Origin: Glandiceps talaboti
Taxonomy: Eukaryota; Hemichordata; Enteropneusta; Spengelidae
DNA length: 60,000 bases
NCBI RefSeq assembly: GCF_964340395.1
Contig: NC_135552.1
Span: forward strand, 28,060,181-28,120,180
Direction of reading: 5' to 3'
This document shows positions 9,951-20,650 of the stretch, one piece after another (the first letter of the stretch is position 1; every line of letters begins with the position of its first letter). The notes below the pieces were generated by a model, which was not told where the DNA came from, did not search any database, and saw only the letters and a list, made by a program, of their open reading frames with translations. The position numbers and the translations under genes were made by a program.

Positions 9951-11462
9951 TCACATGGCTATTCTGACAACCAAGCATACAAGTTAAATAAAAACTCATC
10001 AGAACAGATTTCAGCATATTCCTCCACTAAATACTAGTATACAGTGTCCATCTCATCAAAACATCAGACAAATCATCGACAGCAAAAATAATTTCTAGTA
10101 ATATTAGTATCTCTCCAAGTGATCATTGACATATATGAACAGGTAGTGACATCATTTGATGAGAATAAAGCAAAATGATACCATGTAACATTAAGAAATA
10201 AAACACATCACTGTATTCACAGCATACATGTATACAATCAGATAACTTGGACTTACGATCTTATTCCACACACTACATAATACCATCATAAAGTGAGTAC
10301 ATTTTATCAGCAAATTCACCCATTCCTCGACTGACTAGTGTTTTCCTGACCAAGATAAGAAAGGAAGATGTCAAATCCTCTTGCAATTTCTTTAAATTTC
10401 TTTGATTCAAACCAATTTAAAAATACACTCTAACCAACACCATTTACAAAAAAGCCATAGGCTACCGATACATAACCCCTTCCTGGTGTGAAAACAGCAA
10501 CTGTATCTACGGGGAATACAGGTTGCCTTCAAGTGACATGTTTTCAGGTAGAATACTGCTAAAAGTATGGGACTGGCATGCACATATTGGTTGCAATATC
10601 AGTGGGTGGATAGAGATTAGGTGTTTCATAGGTTTAATACTTTATGATTTTGGAATAACACCAAGTACAACAATGCATACACAGTCTATTTTGAAAAATA
10701 ACAATAAAAAACAGTAAAAGATGATGTAGAAGTCACCATTTACTTCTATCTCTGATGAAACGTCATAAATTTGGAGTTCACACATGCCTATTATATACAA
10801 TGGCAAAACCAATTTCTTTGTTATTATTATACATGATTACATGTAGGCTTTGTATTGTAGCCGATCTCCTTGACAGAGAGAGGTCAATGTGTAAGGCGTA
10901 AGATTTATAATCAATATCAATGCTTTTGTACAAAAGTCGTTATTTCTAGAAACAAGTCACTTTTGGGAAGATAGCATATGACTTGGGAATTGATGAGATA
11001 ACTATACACCCGTCATTTTTTGGAAAATATGCAGAATATCAGCGATTGGCACTCTTGAATTATGGGAATTGCACTATACAGTACAGATACAGTTGATATG
11101 TAGTGCACCTAACGTATGTGACGAGGGCCTCGGCTCTGACCTAAGTATTTTTTTCCGTACATTTGATAACATTGGATAAACGTAGTGATTATTTTAATAT
11201 AGAGAAACCAAAACTCCCTTTGTTCGCAAAATAAACTTTTAAAATCCTTTCAAGTCCGATATTACGTATGACTCTGAGTGAGTTTCGACAGAATAGGACT
11301 GACTGGACCCCTTTTTCTGTCACCAAGCTCGAGTCGAATATTACTTTCTCGCAGGGACTAGAGAACATTTTCACCAAATTCAAGCATATATTCAGGCTTA
11401 AACTTGTATTCGAACTATCTTCTATATAACTATTGAGTGGTGTGCTCAATAAATAGTCTTAC
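9951..11462. other. First SIAH intron, no feature recognised
   Basis: AT-rich sequence grading into the CpG-richer promoter zone after about 10.9 kb. No repeat or exon recognised. Confidence 0.6.
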
Positions 11463-11545
11463 CTGCCGCGAAATACCAACGTAAACGAAAGATTTTAGGA
11501 CCAAAACATGGCTAGCAATGTAGAGCTTCACTGTCCCCTTGTACT
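11463..11545 (-). other. SIAH1: Predicted SIAH non-coding first exon (5' UTR)
   Basis: A strong donor (GCAG|GTAAG) follows 11463 on the minus strand, in the only CpG-richer stretch upstream of the gene. Splicing to the acceptor at 7332 would leave an intron of about 4.1 kb. The 5' boundary is not visible; I place it downstream of the CRE at 11563-11570. The exon would carry a five-codon upstream ORF (11509-11495, ATG TTT TGG TCC TAA) with G at -3. Inference from splice signals and context only. Confidence 0.5.
11495..11509 (-). other. Short upstream ORF (MFWS-stop) in predicted SIAH leader
   Basis: ATG TTT TGG TCC TAA on the minus strand, 32 bases upstream of the predicted donor, with a purine at -3. 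It could reduce translation of the main frame if the leader is transcribed as predicted. Confidence 0.35.
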
Positions 11546-11562
11546 TTGAACACATAAAGTAG

Positions 11563-11570
11563 TGACGTCA
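11563..11570. promoter_or_regulatory. Full palindromic CRE (TGACGTCA)
   Basis: A perfect cAMP-response element, the binding site of CREB/ATF-type bZIP factors, about 100 bp upstream of the predicted first-exon donor of SIAH. Functional CREs typically sit within about 200 bp of the start of transcription, so the spacing fits. No canonical TATA box lies at the right distance; AT-rich TATATATTTATA on the minus strand near 11691-11702 is further upstream. Confidence 0.6.
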
Positions 11571-11956
11571 CAACAGATGTACAGCTACCCAGTAAACGTC
11601 GACGTTTTCAACACAAGGGACGTGACAGACTGTACAAGACATAAATCCTGAATCGCTTCTTCTGTTCTTCTTCCATGTGTTTCGCTGATTATAAATATAT
11701 ATCATAACTTTGGCTTAATGCTGCAAAATTCAGAATATATTTATATTTTATTAAAACCGTACATTGTAACGCTAGCAGTCGTGATAATTACATTAGCATG
11801 ACAAAAGAAACCTCGGCTATCTTGAAGAAAAAAAAACAATTTACACCTGAGATTTGACCCGAAAGTGACCGCTTTGAAGACGCTGACGACAACGGAATTT
11901 GCCCAAGCGGACCGGTGTCCATTTTCGTCATTCACAACAATTTTATGTCTTACAAA

Positions 11957-11990
11957 ATGGCGACAAATTTTATATGCAACCCCACGAAAG
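11957..11990 (+). CDS. Candidate first coding exon of an unknown plus-strand gene
   Basis: ACAAAATGGCGACA gives a start codon in good context (A at -3, G at +4). Eleven codons (MATNFICNPTK) plus one base lead to a consensus donor, AAAG|GTAAGT, at 11991. An in-frame ATG four codons upstream (11945) is a possible alternative start. The same motif matches the YY1 consensus AAnATGGCG, typical of TSS-proximal sites, so it may instead mark a promoter. It is divergent from SIAH, about 450 bp from the CRE. I found no matching downstream exon: joined directly to the acceptor at 53761 it would be out of frame with the MGCTTS protein. Low certainty. Confidence 0.3.
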
Positions 11991-12186
11991 GTAAGTGCAA
12001 AGGGTCGAACGAAAAGATCTTCAGAATGTGCCATATAAACGTGATAAAACTTCGAAAAGTTTGTCCGATTGATCTTGTTATGGACGTCCAGACACAGACT
12101 ATATATTGGGATACATAATTTATTACACGACACAACGTCAAAAGGAATGTTTTAAGGCCTTTAGCCGCCTGTTGTGTCACAGTACA

Positions 12187-12300
12187 TCATACCTCAGACC
12201 AGGTGGTCTGAGATCATACTAATAAAGTGACCGCCTAATCAGAGCTCAGCGCCTAATCATGCTAGTCTGTCATACGTAGTACGTAGTACGACATGATTAG
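12187..12300. other. Short inverted-repeat cluster
   Basis: A 9-bp stem hairpin, CTCAGACCA with TGGTCTGAG, is followed by a second, larger one with CTAATCATG and CATGATTAG flanking a repeated GTAGTAC motif. It may be the end of an unrecognised foldback element. From 12300 to 13200 I see nothing else recognisable apart from an 11-G run near 12585. Confidence 0.5.
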
Positions 12301-13237
12301 CATACCAGAAATTACTAATTAACTTGGACTTCGAAACTTCCGGGTTGAATTTCTGAGTGACCTGAAATGACTTATGCTTACAAATTGGGTGGCAAACATC
12401 AGACATATAACCTCAGTTCAGAGAAATTGAATCACTGTGACAGCTTTTAATAAGCTGTTTGCCAAATAAAATGTTTGGTAGGACCTCCTTAGTGTCTCTC
12501 ACCTTTGTAAATTGCAGGACAAACAGATAGATTTGTCGGTGGTGAAAAATAACCTTTTTTTGCATATCAGGAGGGGCTAGGGAGAGGGGGGGGGGGCAAA
12601 GGAAGTCATGCTGAAAGTGTGTCTTGATAGTTTCATAAATATAGCCAATAACTTATAGCTGTTGCCTTTATAGTTATAACATTTGTTTTTATTTCCTGTT
12701 GTTATTTTTGGAAAGAACTACCTAGTAGAAAAGTTTTTGATATGAATGTCTATGACTTACCGTATCATTCCATGATTTGATCAAATAACAGTACTACATA
12801 TGTGGCTAATTAAGGTAAAACACCTTGACTTTTTAAAACAATTTTTCTTCCATAGATGCTATTTTTCAAAATCCTTGAATATTTCAAATAGAATTACACT
12901 TCACAAAACATATACCTGTAATTTTAAAAACACACTGTGTACTGATTAACTGATTGTAACAGCTGGTATGTACCAAATATGTTCTATGATTTTGTATGTA
13001 ATAACTTGTTTCTGGTATATCCGGGTTCATATTATTCATGTCTCGATATAATCAGACAAGTACATGTATAGAATAATGTCAAAGTAATAAAGGTGTATTT
13101 GTTAACACGTCATGATTTACGTACAATCTGTGTCACTTCACTAAAATCGACCCAGCCCATGGCAGAAGATGTCACATGACTCATTGCCAGTCTTTATATT
13201 GAGGCATAAATTACCAAATCATGAATATTCATATCTG

Positions 13238-13316
13238 CTCCCGCCCAATGACCAACACTATTAAACTGGGCTGTAAATAGAACCTATAAAGGTTGGACAA
13301 CTAGTAGAACGTTGGA
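13238..13316 (+). promoter_or_regulatory. Candidate RNA polymerase II core promoter (GC box, CCAAT, TATA/CArG)
   Basis: In order on the plus strand: CTCCCGCCC (GC-box-like), CCAAT at 13245-13249 and CCTATAAAGG at 13283-13292. The last contains TATAAA and is also a perfect CC(A/T)6GG CArG box for SRF. A start expected about 30 bp downstream would fall near 13317, putting CCAAT near -70, its classical position. A splice donor follows at 13349. Confidence 0.45.
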
Positions 13317-13348
13317 GAGTCAAAGTTGGCAGATTTCACTGTAAATAG
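13317..13348 (+). other. Candidate non-coding first exon ending in a splice donor
   Basis: From the start expected under the TATA box to TAAATAG|GTAAGACT. It contains no ATG, as expected for a leader exon. The next good plus-strand acceptor that precedes a real frame is at 53760-53761, so this could be the leader of the MGCTTS gene with a 40-kb intron, or a separate non-coding transcript. Inference. Confidence 0.3.
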
Positions 13349-14503
13349 GTAAGACTAAAATTATGATCACAATTACAATATAGTGATTCATTCAACATGT
13401 ACAGTATACTATAGAAGATCATGCCATTTTACTATGACTTGACGCAAGGGAGGGAAAATTGAATCTAGTGGAGTCAATATTCATTTCACCAAAAAGGGTT
13501 GAAACTTTGTAACAAATCGCAACATTGAAGTAAAACTGTCTAACTGTAATGATTTAATTTCAACTCTGATAAATTGATAGTTACTGTCTATACATACAAA
13601 AGTAGAAACGGTTGCAACGTCTAGTGTGTTTTTTTTTGTTTCTTGTTATTCCTTTGAGTTTGAAACCATTGTGATTGAACAGGTTACGCAATGTGAAAGA
13701 CTTCTGTTCTTTCAATCTGAAAACAGACTTATTGAAAACCAGACATGTCTGGATTGAGATGAATTGAGTTGAGTTGAATGAAGGACACAGTTACAATAGG
13801 TGAAAAACTTCCGTAATGTCTCAAATCTGTGATACATAGATCATTCTGTTCTCTTAATCAAAGAACATTCCAGGGATTACCAAAAGTCTTTAATTTGAAT
13901 AGTAGATGGGTGGAAAGCTATGGTAACTTATAGTAACTCTGATTGTTAGATCAAAAGAAAAAAATATGTATTGTCTGACACAACAGCTTAGTCTAGCTAG
14001 ATTTGATTTGATGTTGATAATAAAACTTCTATGCACATTGTTTAAATAACAACTTTTAATTGAAATGTTAAAAATGTAAGTTGGGAAATTTGCATATCAA
14101 AGAGATAAATGTCCTTCTGTTTTGTACAATACTTTCAAAATATGGAACAAAGCAGTCACGAATATTCAATTTTTGAATAATCATAAGTGTCCTTGTTAAT
14201 TAGAATGTACTACAGTGTATGTATTTTGGCTCTAAACTTATTTTAGCTTATTTAGGGGAAACAATGTTTTTGCCAAAATGAATCTGCATGAAAATAGAAT
14301 CACTCTCAATAGTACAATAGAATGTAGAATATTAATTTCCATTATTTATTTCCTTTCTCTAAATGCCATCCTTGATTTTTTTAATCTTATTACAAACTTT
14401 TCTAGAACAGTAAAAGTTAACAACATATGGACTAAATCCAATCTGATGTAAGAATACGGCTAGATTTCTAGATCAGATGTTAATCAGATTGAGACTAATT
14501 CAT
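13349..14503. other. Non-coding, nothing recognised
   Basis: AT-rich; no frame or repeat of note. Confidence 0.6.
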
Positions 14504-14942
14504 GTTTGATATTGTTCTTTATTGATAAATATACATGTAATGTTGACGATGACGACGATGACAATAATGATGATAATAATGGTAATAAAAAGATGATGAT
14601 GATGTTTGATACTGTTCTTTATTGATAAAATATACATGTAATGTTGACGATGATGATGATGACGGCGATGACGATGACGACGATGACAATAATGATGATA
14701 ATAATGGTAATAAAAAGATGATGATGATGTTTGATACTGTTCTTTATTGATAAATATACATGTAATGTTGACGATGATGATGATGATGACGACGACGACA
14801 AAGATGACGACGTCGATGACGACGACGACAATGAGGACGATGACGATGATGATGATGATGATGATGATGACAACAATGATGATAATAATGGTAATAAAAA
14901 GATGATGATAATGATGATGATGATGATGATGATGATGATAAT
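14504..14942. repeat. Nested repeat: three ~100-125-bp units each ending in a GAT/GAC triplet array
   Basis: The unit start GTTTGATACTGTTCTTTATT recurs at 14504, 14604 and 14729; each unit ends in GATGATAATAATGGTAATAA and a triplet array. The GAT/GAC part lengthens from unit to unit. Poly-Asp and poly-Ser frames here are by-products of the triplets. Confidence 0.9.
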
Positions 14943-15084
14943 TATAGCTGTTTCATTTCATAAGTAATAAATGAAATAAATTTTATCAAGGAGTCAATTT
15001 TCATTTCTATGTTTTATTCCTGGGTAATATATAAAAGTAAATTTATAATGACAATGAACATGTTCTGATAATTATAATACAAAT

Positions 15085-15455
15085 GTACCAGAGATTACTT
15101 GCACCATTGCACATGTATACCAGTGGTATTTACACTGCAGTGTAATACCAAAAACATTATTGTTTACCTTCATGCAAATTATAATATGCATGTGATTATT
15201 CATTGTGCAAGAAAGCACATGATTGCTCAGTATTATTTTTATGGAAATGTGCTGTATTGTATAAATATATGTACTAATAACAGAACCCCATTCCATGTGA
15301 ATCCCATTGTGGGTATTCAGTGGTATTTGCATGAGTACTTGCAGTGTTCTCTGCAACCATACTTACATGAGTGTAGTGAGAGATAGTGCAGCAGAAAACA
15401 CTGCAAGCATTTTGCATGTCATGGAGTTCTGTCACACTATTCTTCGTGGGAAAGG
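15085..15455. repeat. Dispersed repeat, copy 2
   Basis: Collinear with 1755-1978 but longer. Shared blocks include ACCAGNGATTA at the start, GCAGTG, and GTTCTGTCA near the end. Internally it is rich in paired GTGCAA/TTGCAC-type motifs, suggesting foldback structure. Long overlapping frames here are not convincing genes. Confidence 0.5.
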
Positions 15456-16566
15456 GAGGCTAAACTTAGTAGTGTCTAGAAACTATTCTGTGAACTCTCT
15501 GAATTTATTGATGCAATCTAAATATATATTTTGTTTGAACTATATAAGAATTTTATTTAAATTCATGTAATTTTAATTTTATATTATTTTAATTACAGCT
15601 TAATTAACTGTGTTTAATTCAATTCAGTTGATTGATTTCATTTTTCATAATTATTAGTATTATAAGACTATGTATGTTCATCATGGAAGTGCAATGATTT
15701 GTATGCAATCAAGTAAAAGTGGAAGAAGAGCACTTGTGTATGAATTATAAGTATTGTTTCATTTTCCATAATTTTATCGTATGTGGTTCAGATTGATTTT
15801 TGTATTGTACATACGTTTCAGTGTTTGACTTTATTGTCAAGAATTATTTCAAAATGTTTCAGTATTTAATTATTTTGATTTTAGTTCATTTCATTATCAT
15901 TAATTATTGTTATAAAAAATGTGTGAGATTGAATTTTTGTAGAAAAAACATATACACTCACATTTAGCAAAATCGATCGAAAACAATTCATAACCATAGT
16001 TATGAACAATTTATATTTCATTTTTCTAACAATATGGAATACAATTTCATATTTTGCAAAAAACAACAGGAAGTATCATAATCATAGTTATAAACAATAT
16101 GATATTGCATTTTTCTAAAAAAAAATATGGATTGCAATTTCATATTTTGCCAAAAAATGTTAAAGAATAATTGATATTTGATTTGTGGCCTTTAAATGAC
16201 ATTCACTCAGTGTCAGTCTTTCTGATAACAGGTTTCAAGGTTTTACCTTGGGTGGTACCACATCACGTCATGTTTACAGTGTTTGTTTTTATGATCATAT
16301 GAATCATATTTTTTTCATATCCTGAAACATGTGTTTCTACTTAAATTGTAAAAAGTAAAATCTGTCATGAAAATGTAATAATTTATGGAAATATGTGATT
16401 GCTCTTTTGTTCTTAGGCAAGTGCATATATTGTCGATAATAACATTTGAATATGGCACTTCTATTTGAGTTTTTGGTCAGTGTTTGCAGTGTTGACATTT
16501 ATTATGAATTGTTGTATGTCATCGCATCACTGGACACACAGCTGGCTCCTACGTAGTCGGTTCAGT

Positions 16567-16580
16567 GTTGCCATAGCAAC
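16567..16580. promoter_or_regulatory. RFX X-box-like site
   Basis: GTTGCCATAGCAAC fits the X-box consensus GTNRCC(N0-3)RGYAAC exactly and is followed by AGTGT. The match is to sequence only; no neighbouring gene is known. Confidence 0.4.
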
Positions 16581-18813
16581 AGTGTACATGCTCAGTGTAG
16601 TAGAGAGTAGTGACATCCTTCTTGTTGAGGCACAAAGCTATGGGTAATCGTTCACAGTGTGAATGTCATCATTAGACTGCGATGCTGTAATCTAAAACTC
16701 TTGTTTCTGTGGAAAAGACACATAACAGGTAAATTTTTTTGTCATTTGTTATCAACCACTCAGCTGTTAACATCCATAGATGTTTCATGAGGCTTGCAAT
16801 ATCTCAGCAGGACACCATTTAAAGTGCAGTTGGCCTGTCTGTTTTTCAGTGATTTCACCAGTGTGTACTATTTCCTGCACCACATTTTGATTAGTGTGAC
16901 TCACAAGCTGCTGGAAGCATTTGTAAAAAATGTATGATGATGTTAAATCATGATTTATATAGAAACTAGAAGGGATATTCCCCAACAACAGACTTTGCTA
17001 AAATACCTACGGCAAATACATTGTGAGAGGATTGTATTTGAAGTGGTCTAGGGATTAGGTAGACCCAGGGTAAGGAAACCAGCTCATCTAATGAAAATCT
17101 AGTGGTAATTACATGCTGCTGGTACATTCATAGAATTCCATGTTAAAATTATCGTACACCAACCACATAATGTTCTTTGTATTAATTGTGTCATATTGAT
17201 TGTTTAATTTTGTATATTGATTTGACATTTTGATAAATGTCATACACATGTAAGGCATATTTTCTATTTTCATAATAATTATCGTTATTTTATCACAGGA
17301 AATACTCCTTATACATAAGTGTGTTGTGATACAAATTTAATGAAATTCAACTTTTTTTATAACCCACCACCTGTTTTTGTAAAAAAAATGTGGAGAAATA
17401 TGTGTACAATGTTTAGACAGGCCATGAGTAGAATACTTGTACTATGATATTGTAACAAGAGAATAATGTTTACTGTCTACCACACCTTTGCCTGTAGTCC
17501 AAATTACTAAAAAAGTATTCCTATTACAGGCTAGGTTGAGTTATTAAGAGCAATGAATTTTTGACTGCAGGGCATGCCTTGTATACAGTATATGTTTTTT
17601 GACCTTTGTGCTTGGGCATTTCACCTGCCATCCCTACACCAATACTATACTGTGGGTATAGCCCAGTGGTATAGCATGTTTTTAACAGGTGAACTAGACT
17701 CTCCATCAGCCCTCACTTGCTTAATTTGCTGTATTTTACATTACTTGTATTTTACATTACTTGAACTGAGCACTGCAGAGCAGCTTGTGGTTTCACTTAC
17801 GTACATGTAACTGATAGAGGAGCACCATACCATACTAGCTGCTTGCTGCAAGAGTGCAGGCATATGTAAAACAACAAGCAATTTAGTGAAGCCAGGGGAT
17901 GCTGTGAGATGAGTCTAGAAGTGGTAGGATTATTACCTGTAGTGCATGTCCTTTTATTTTTATCAAGAGATCGGCCAGTCACCTATGGTCCTCAAAATGA
18001 AATGATAGAGAGAAAGGACATTGACGATAAATAGTCCTACACAAATGAATTAATAGATTAATAGCCATCAGAGACAATAATGAGAGTCACTTTCACACTA
18101 GCTGTACATAGCGCCTGTATACTTATTGTCTTGATGGTTTGAAATTGAACTATCAAAATTTATGATCAAATGTCATTTCAAAAATAAGAAAAAAACAGTT
18201 TGCACTGAAATATTACAATTGTTGGCTACCACATTAGTGATCAAATGTACAATTTTGAAAATATACAAAAACAACCAGATTTCAGTGAAATATTACAGTT
18301 GCTTGTTGCTGGCGGGAAATGTCGTGTTGAATATTTTAAGAGTGCCAATTAAATATTGCCTACAGAAAACTACACATTTTGAGTGGTCACATGGCATCAA
18401 CACAGTTTGAGTGGTCACATGGCATTTTATGAACCGTTTGACCTTTTGTGATGGTTGTAATAATTTCATGATTTTATGATACTAGTATGGTAAGTTATAT
18501 CTCAGATTGTACAACAATTTAGGTGGCCAATAACCTTCATTCAGCATAGCAAGTACTTTTCATTTCCGCTGTTAGCATTTCCACAGTATGTTGCATGTTT
18601 TCTGTTCCTCCTAATACAATATTTAAGAGGAAATCATAAAAAACATCTCTGTTGAAAGGATTTGCAGTTTCTAGGCAACATTTTCCTGTTACATATATTG
18701 ATGAAGAATCCTGAGAAGTGTGTTATACTAAGATTAAATAATTCTAGTCCTTTTTCTGTGACTGTACAATGTAGTTCTAATAAATACATAACAGTTTTCC
18801 ATATGAATTTTTG

Positions 18814-18851
18814 ATGGGGTGGATAGGTGGGGTGTGTGTGGGAGGGGGGAG
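18814..18851 (+). other. G-rich tract, potential G-quadruplex
   Basis: Four G runs (4, 4, 3 and 6) within 38 bases on the plus strand; two more G-rich clusters follow by 18960. Confidence 0.5.
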
Positions 18852-19020
18852 GAAATGCTAAAATAATATTTGAATGAAAGAATCGTAGGTCTGTTTTGTG
18901 TGTATTTGACGGGGGAGGGGTGAAAATACAGCTTAATTATATGTTTGGTGGGGATTAGGGAATAAGGGTGAAATGAAAATAATAAAATTATTTGATTAGT
19001 AGCTACACTTCAATTATGAA

Positions 19021-19375
19021 GGTGGCCAAGTAGTTAAACCACTTGCCTCTTACCACTGCGGTCGGGTTCGAACCCATTCAGGGTTGTCGGTGGCCAAGTG
19101 GTTAAAACCACTTGCCTCTTACCACTGCAGTCATGGTTCGAACCCCATTAAGGGTTCGATTAAATTTACCACGCTGTAAGTAAGAAGAGTGTCGTGAACG
19201 TTCAGTTTGACTCTACCGAACAACGCAGGTTAATTTTCCCCGGGTACTCTGGTTTCCTCCTGCATTAACACTGAACCCATGAGGGATGGCCCTCACTGGA
19301 CTTCTTGGGAGACAATTAGTGTTTATATACTTAAAGAACTATTAAGTATAAATAAAGATTATTATAATTATTATA
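19021..19375 (+). mobile_element. tRNA-derived SINE, family A (plus copy, duplicated head)
   Basis: The head GGTGGCCAAGTGGTTAA (A box) and GGTTCGAACCCC (B box) resembles a class II tRNA. It occurs twice in tandem 68 bp apart (19021 and 19089). The body includes GGTTTCCTCCTGCATTAAC; the tail is AATAAAGATTATTATAATTA. A second copy in inverted orientation lies at 20075-20350. Related central blocks (GGAGGAAACCGGAGTACC) occur in other animal SINEs. Confidence 0.85.
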
Positions 19376-19594
19376 TACACATAACATACTACATATTAGA
19401 AATGAAGGAATGTGTTAAATTAAATTGTTCAGACTCCAAAAAAGTAAAATTTAAAAGCTGAGATGTGTTATGAATCACCTTCTCTTGGCACTAAAATCCT
19501 CACAGTGATATTGTATATACCGATAGTATATTATGATAGGTTGTTCTTTATGTCTGTTATAATCTTATTACTATTACAGTTAGATGACTGTAAT

Positions 19595-19954
19595 ACAGTT
19601 AAAGTGACCATATGGATGAAGATTGGGTATGTATTTTGGATTTTTTATTTACAAAACAATTTTATCATGGTTTTCCTACTTGAAATATAAATGTAAAACA
19701 ACATTGACGAAGTCTGTGTTTGTAAATTATTACATTGCAAAAAGGTAAACAAAAATGGATAAAAAGTTTGTTATTCTACGTACAATAACAAAGATTTCAC
19801 ACATTTATCAGCCTTTTGCAATTTATTGAGTTAAAAACAAGGTCTTGACATGTGTTGTTTCACATTTTAAGTAGGACATCATGATAAAATTGTTTTATAA
19901 ATTCAAAATCCAAAATAAATACCCAATCCTCATCCATATGGTCACTTTAAATAG
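19595..19954. mobile_element. MITE with ~105-bp inverted ends flanked by TTAA
   Basis: The left end TTAAAGTGACCATATGGATG and right end CATCCATATGGTCACTTTAA are mirror images. The similarity continues inward for about 105 bp (ATTGGGTAT, TTTTGGATT, AACAATTTTATCATG, CAACA). TTAA at both edges is the target duplication expected of piggyBac-type or related integration, though the terminal bases are not classic piggyBac. Non-coding. It sits between the two inverted SINEs. Confidence 0.8.
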
Positions 19955-20074
19955 GATATGATATAATATACCATGTTTACATAATTCCTTACATAGAGTG
20001 TAATAATGATTTAGTCTATGGGGAACATGCTGAATGTAACTTAGAATTTTTGCCAACAAGGCAAAAGTGTACAG

Positions 20075-20350
20075 TAGTAATAATAATCTTTATTTATATT
20101 GGATAGTTCTTTAAGTATATAAACACTTGTCTCCCAAGAAGTCCAGTGAGGGCCATCCCTCATGGGTTCAGTGTTAATGCAGGAGGAAACCGGAGTACCT
20201 GGGGAAAACCTGCGTTGTTCGATAAAGTCAAACTGAACGACACTCTTCTTACTTACAGCGTGGAAATTTAATCGAACCCTGAATGGGGTTCGAACCCCGA
20301 CCGCAGTGGTAAGAGGCAAGTGGTTTTAACCACTCGGCCACTGACAACCC
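20075..20350 (-). mobile_element. tRNA-derived SINE, family A (minus copy)
   Basis: Full-length counterpart of 19089-19375 on the opposite strand, with intact boxes GGCCGAGTGGTTAAAACCAC and GGGGTTCGAACCCC, body GGAGGAAACCGGAGTACC and an AAATAAAGATTATTATTA tail. Confidence 0.88.
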
Positions 20351-20356
20351 TAGTGT

Positions 20357-20650
20357 TCTTAGGCCTAAAAAAATAATTGCTTGGTTCCGGTTACCTGACC
20401 CCCACCTAGCTTTGCACTGCCAACCTTCAACTTAAAAAGACAAAATAAAACTATTCTTCCAATCTGTAATGGCTGTACATCTGACGGGAAGAAATAAACA
20501 ACACAGAGACCATTTAGAAAGCAACGGAAACCTGAACTAGACAGACACACAGAAAAAATAAAATATAATAAAAATTTTAAAAAATCTACCTTCCCCACCT
20601 ATTCTAAGATGAGCGTAATCAGAACCACACAATATTTTTTATTAAGCCGC
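20357..20650. mobile_element. MITE with ~40-bp inverted ends
   Basis: The left end reads TTAGGCCTAAAAAAATAATT then GGTTCCGGTTAC. The right end, reverse-complemented, reads GCGGCTTAATAAAAAATATT then GGTTCTGATTAC. One end of the family is also present at 33205-33275. It abuts the minus SINE. Confidence 0.7.

Larger units (their letters stand above)
15456..19020. other. Non-coding, AT-rich
   Basis: No gene recognised. It contains an RFX-type X-box (16567-16580), a tRNA-like A-box motif TAGCCCAGTGGTA near 17657 that may be a decayed SINE head, and a G-rich stretch at 18814-18851. Confidence 0.5.

Noticed and set aside
11741-12133. 130-codon minus-strand frame in the CpG-richer zone
   Set aside because: No recognisable domain, no strong start context, and it overlaps other open frames; higher GC makes chance frames longer.
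14619-14967. Poly-Ser and poly-Asp frames
   Set aside because: Translation of GAT/GAC triplet repeats.
15072-15570. Overlapping frames of 87-95 codons on both strands
   Set aside because: They fall within a dispersed repeat that is partly self-complementary, and no domain is visible.
19021-19155. Genuine tRNA genes
   Set aside because: A and B boxes are present but the head does not close into a full cloverleaf and is fused to a SINE body and tail, also found inverted at 20075-20350.
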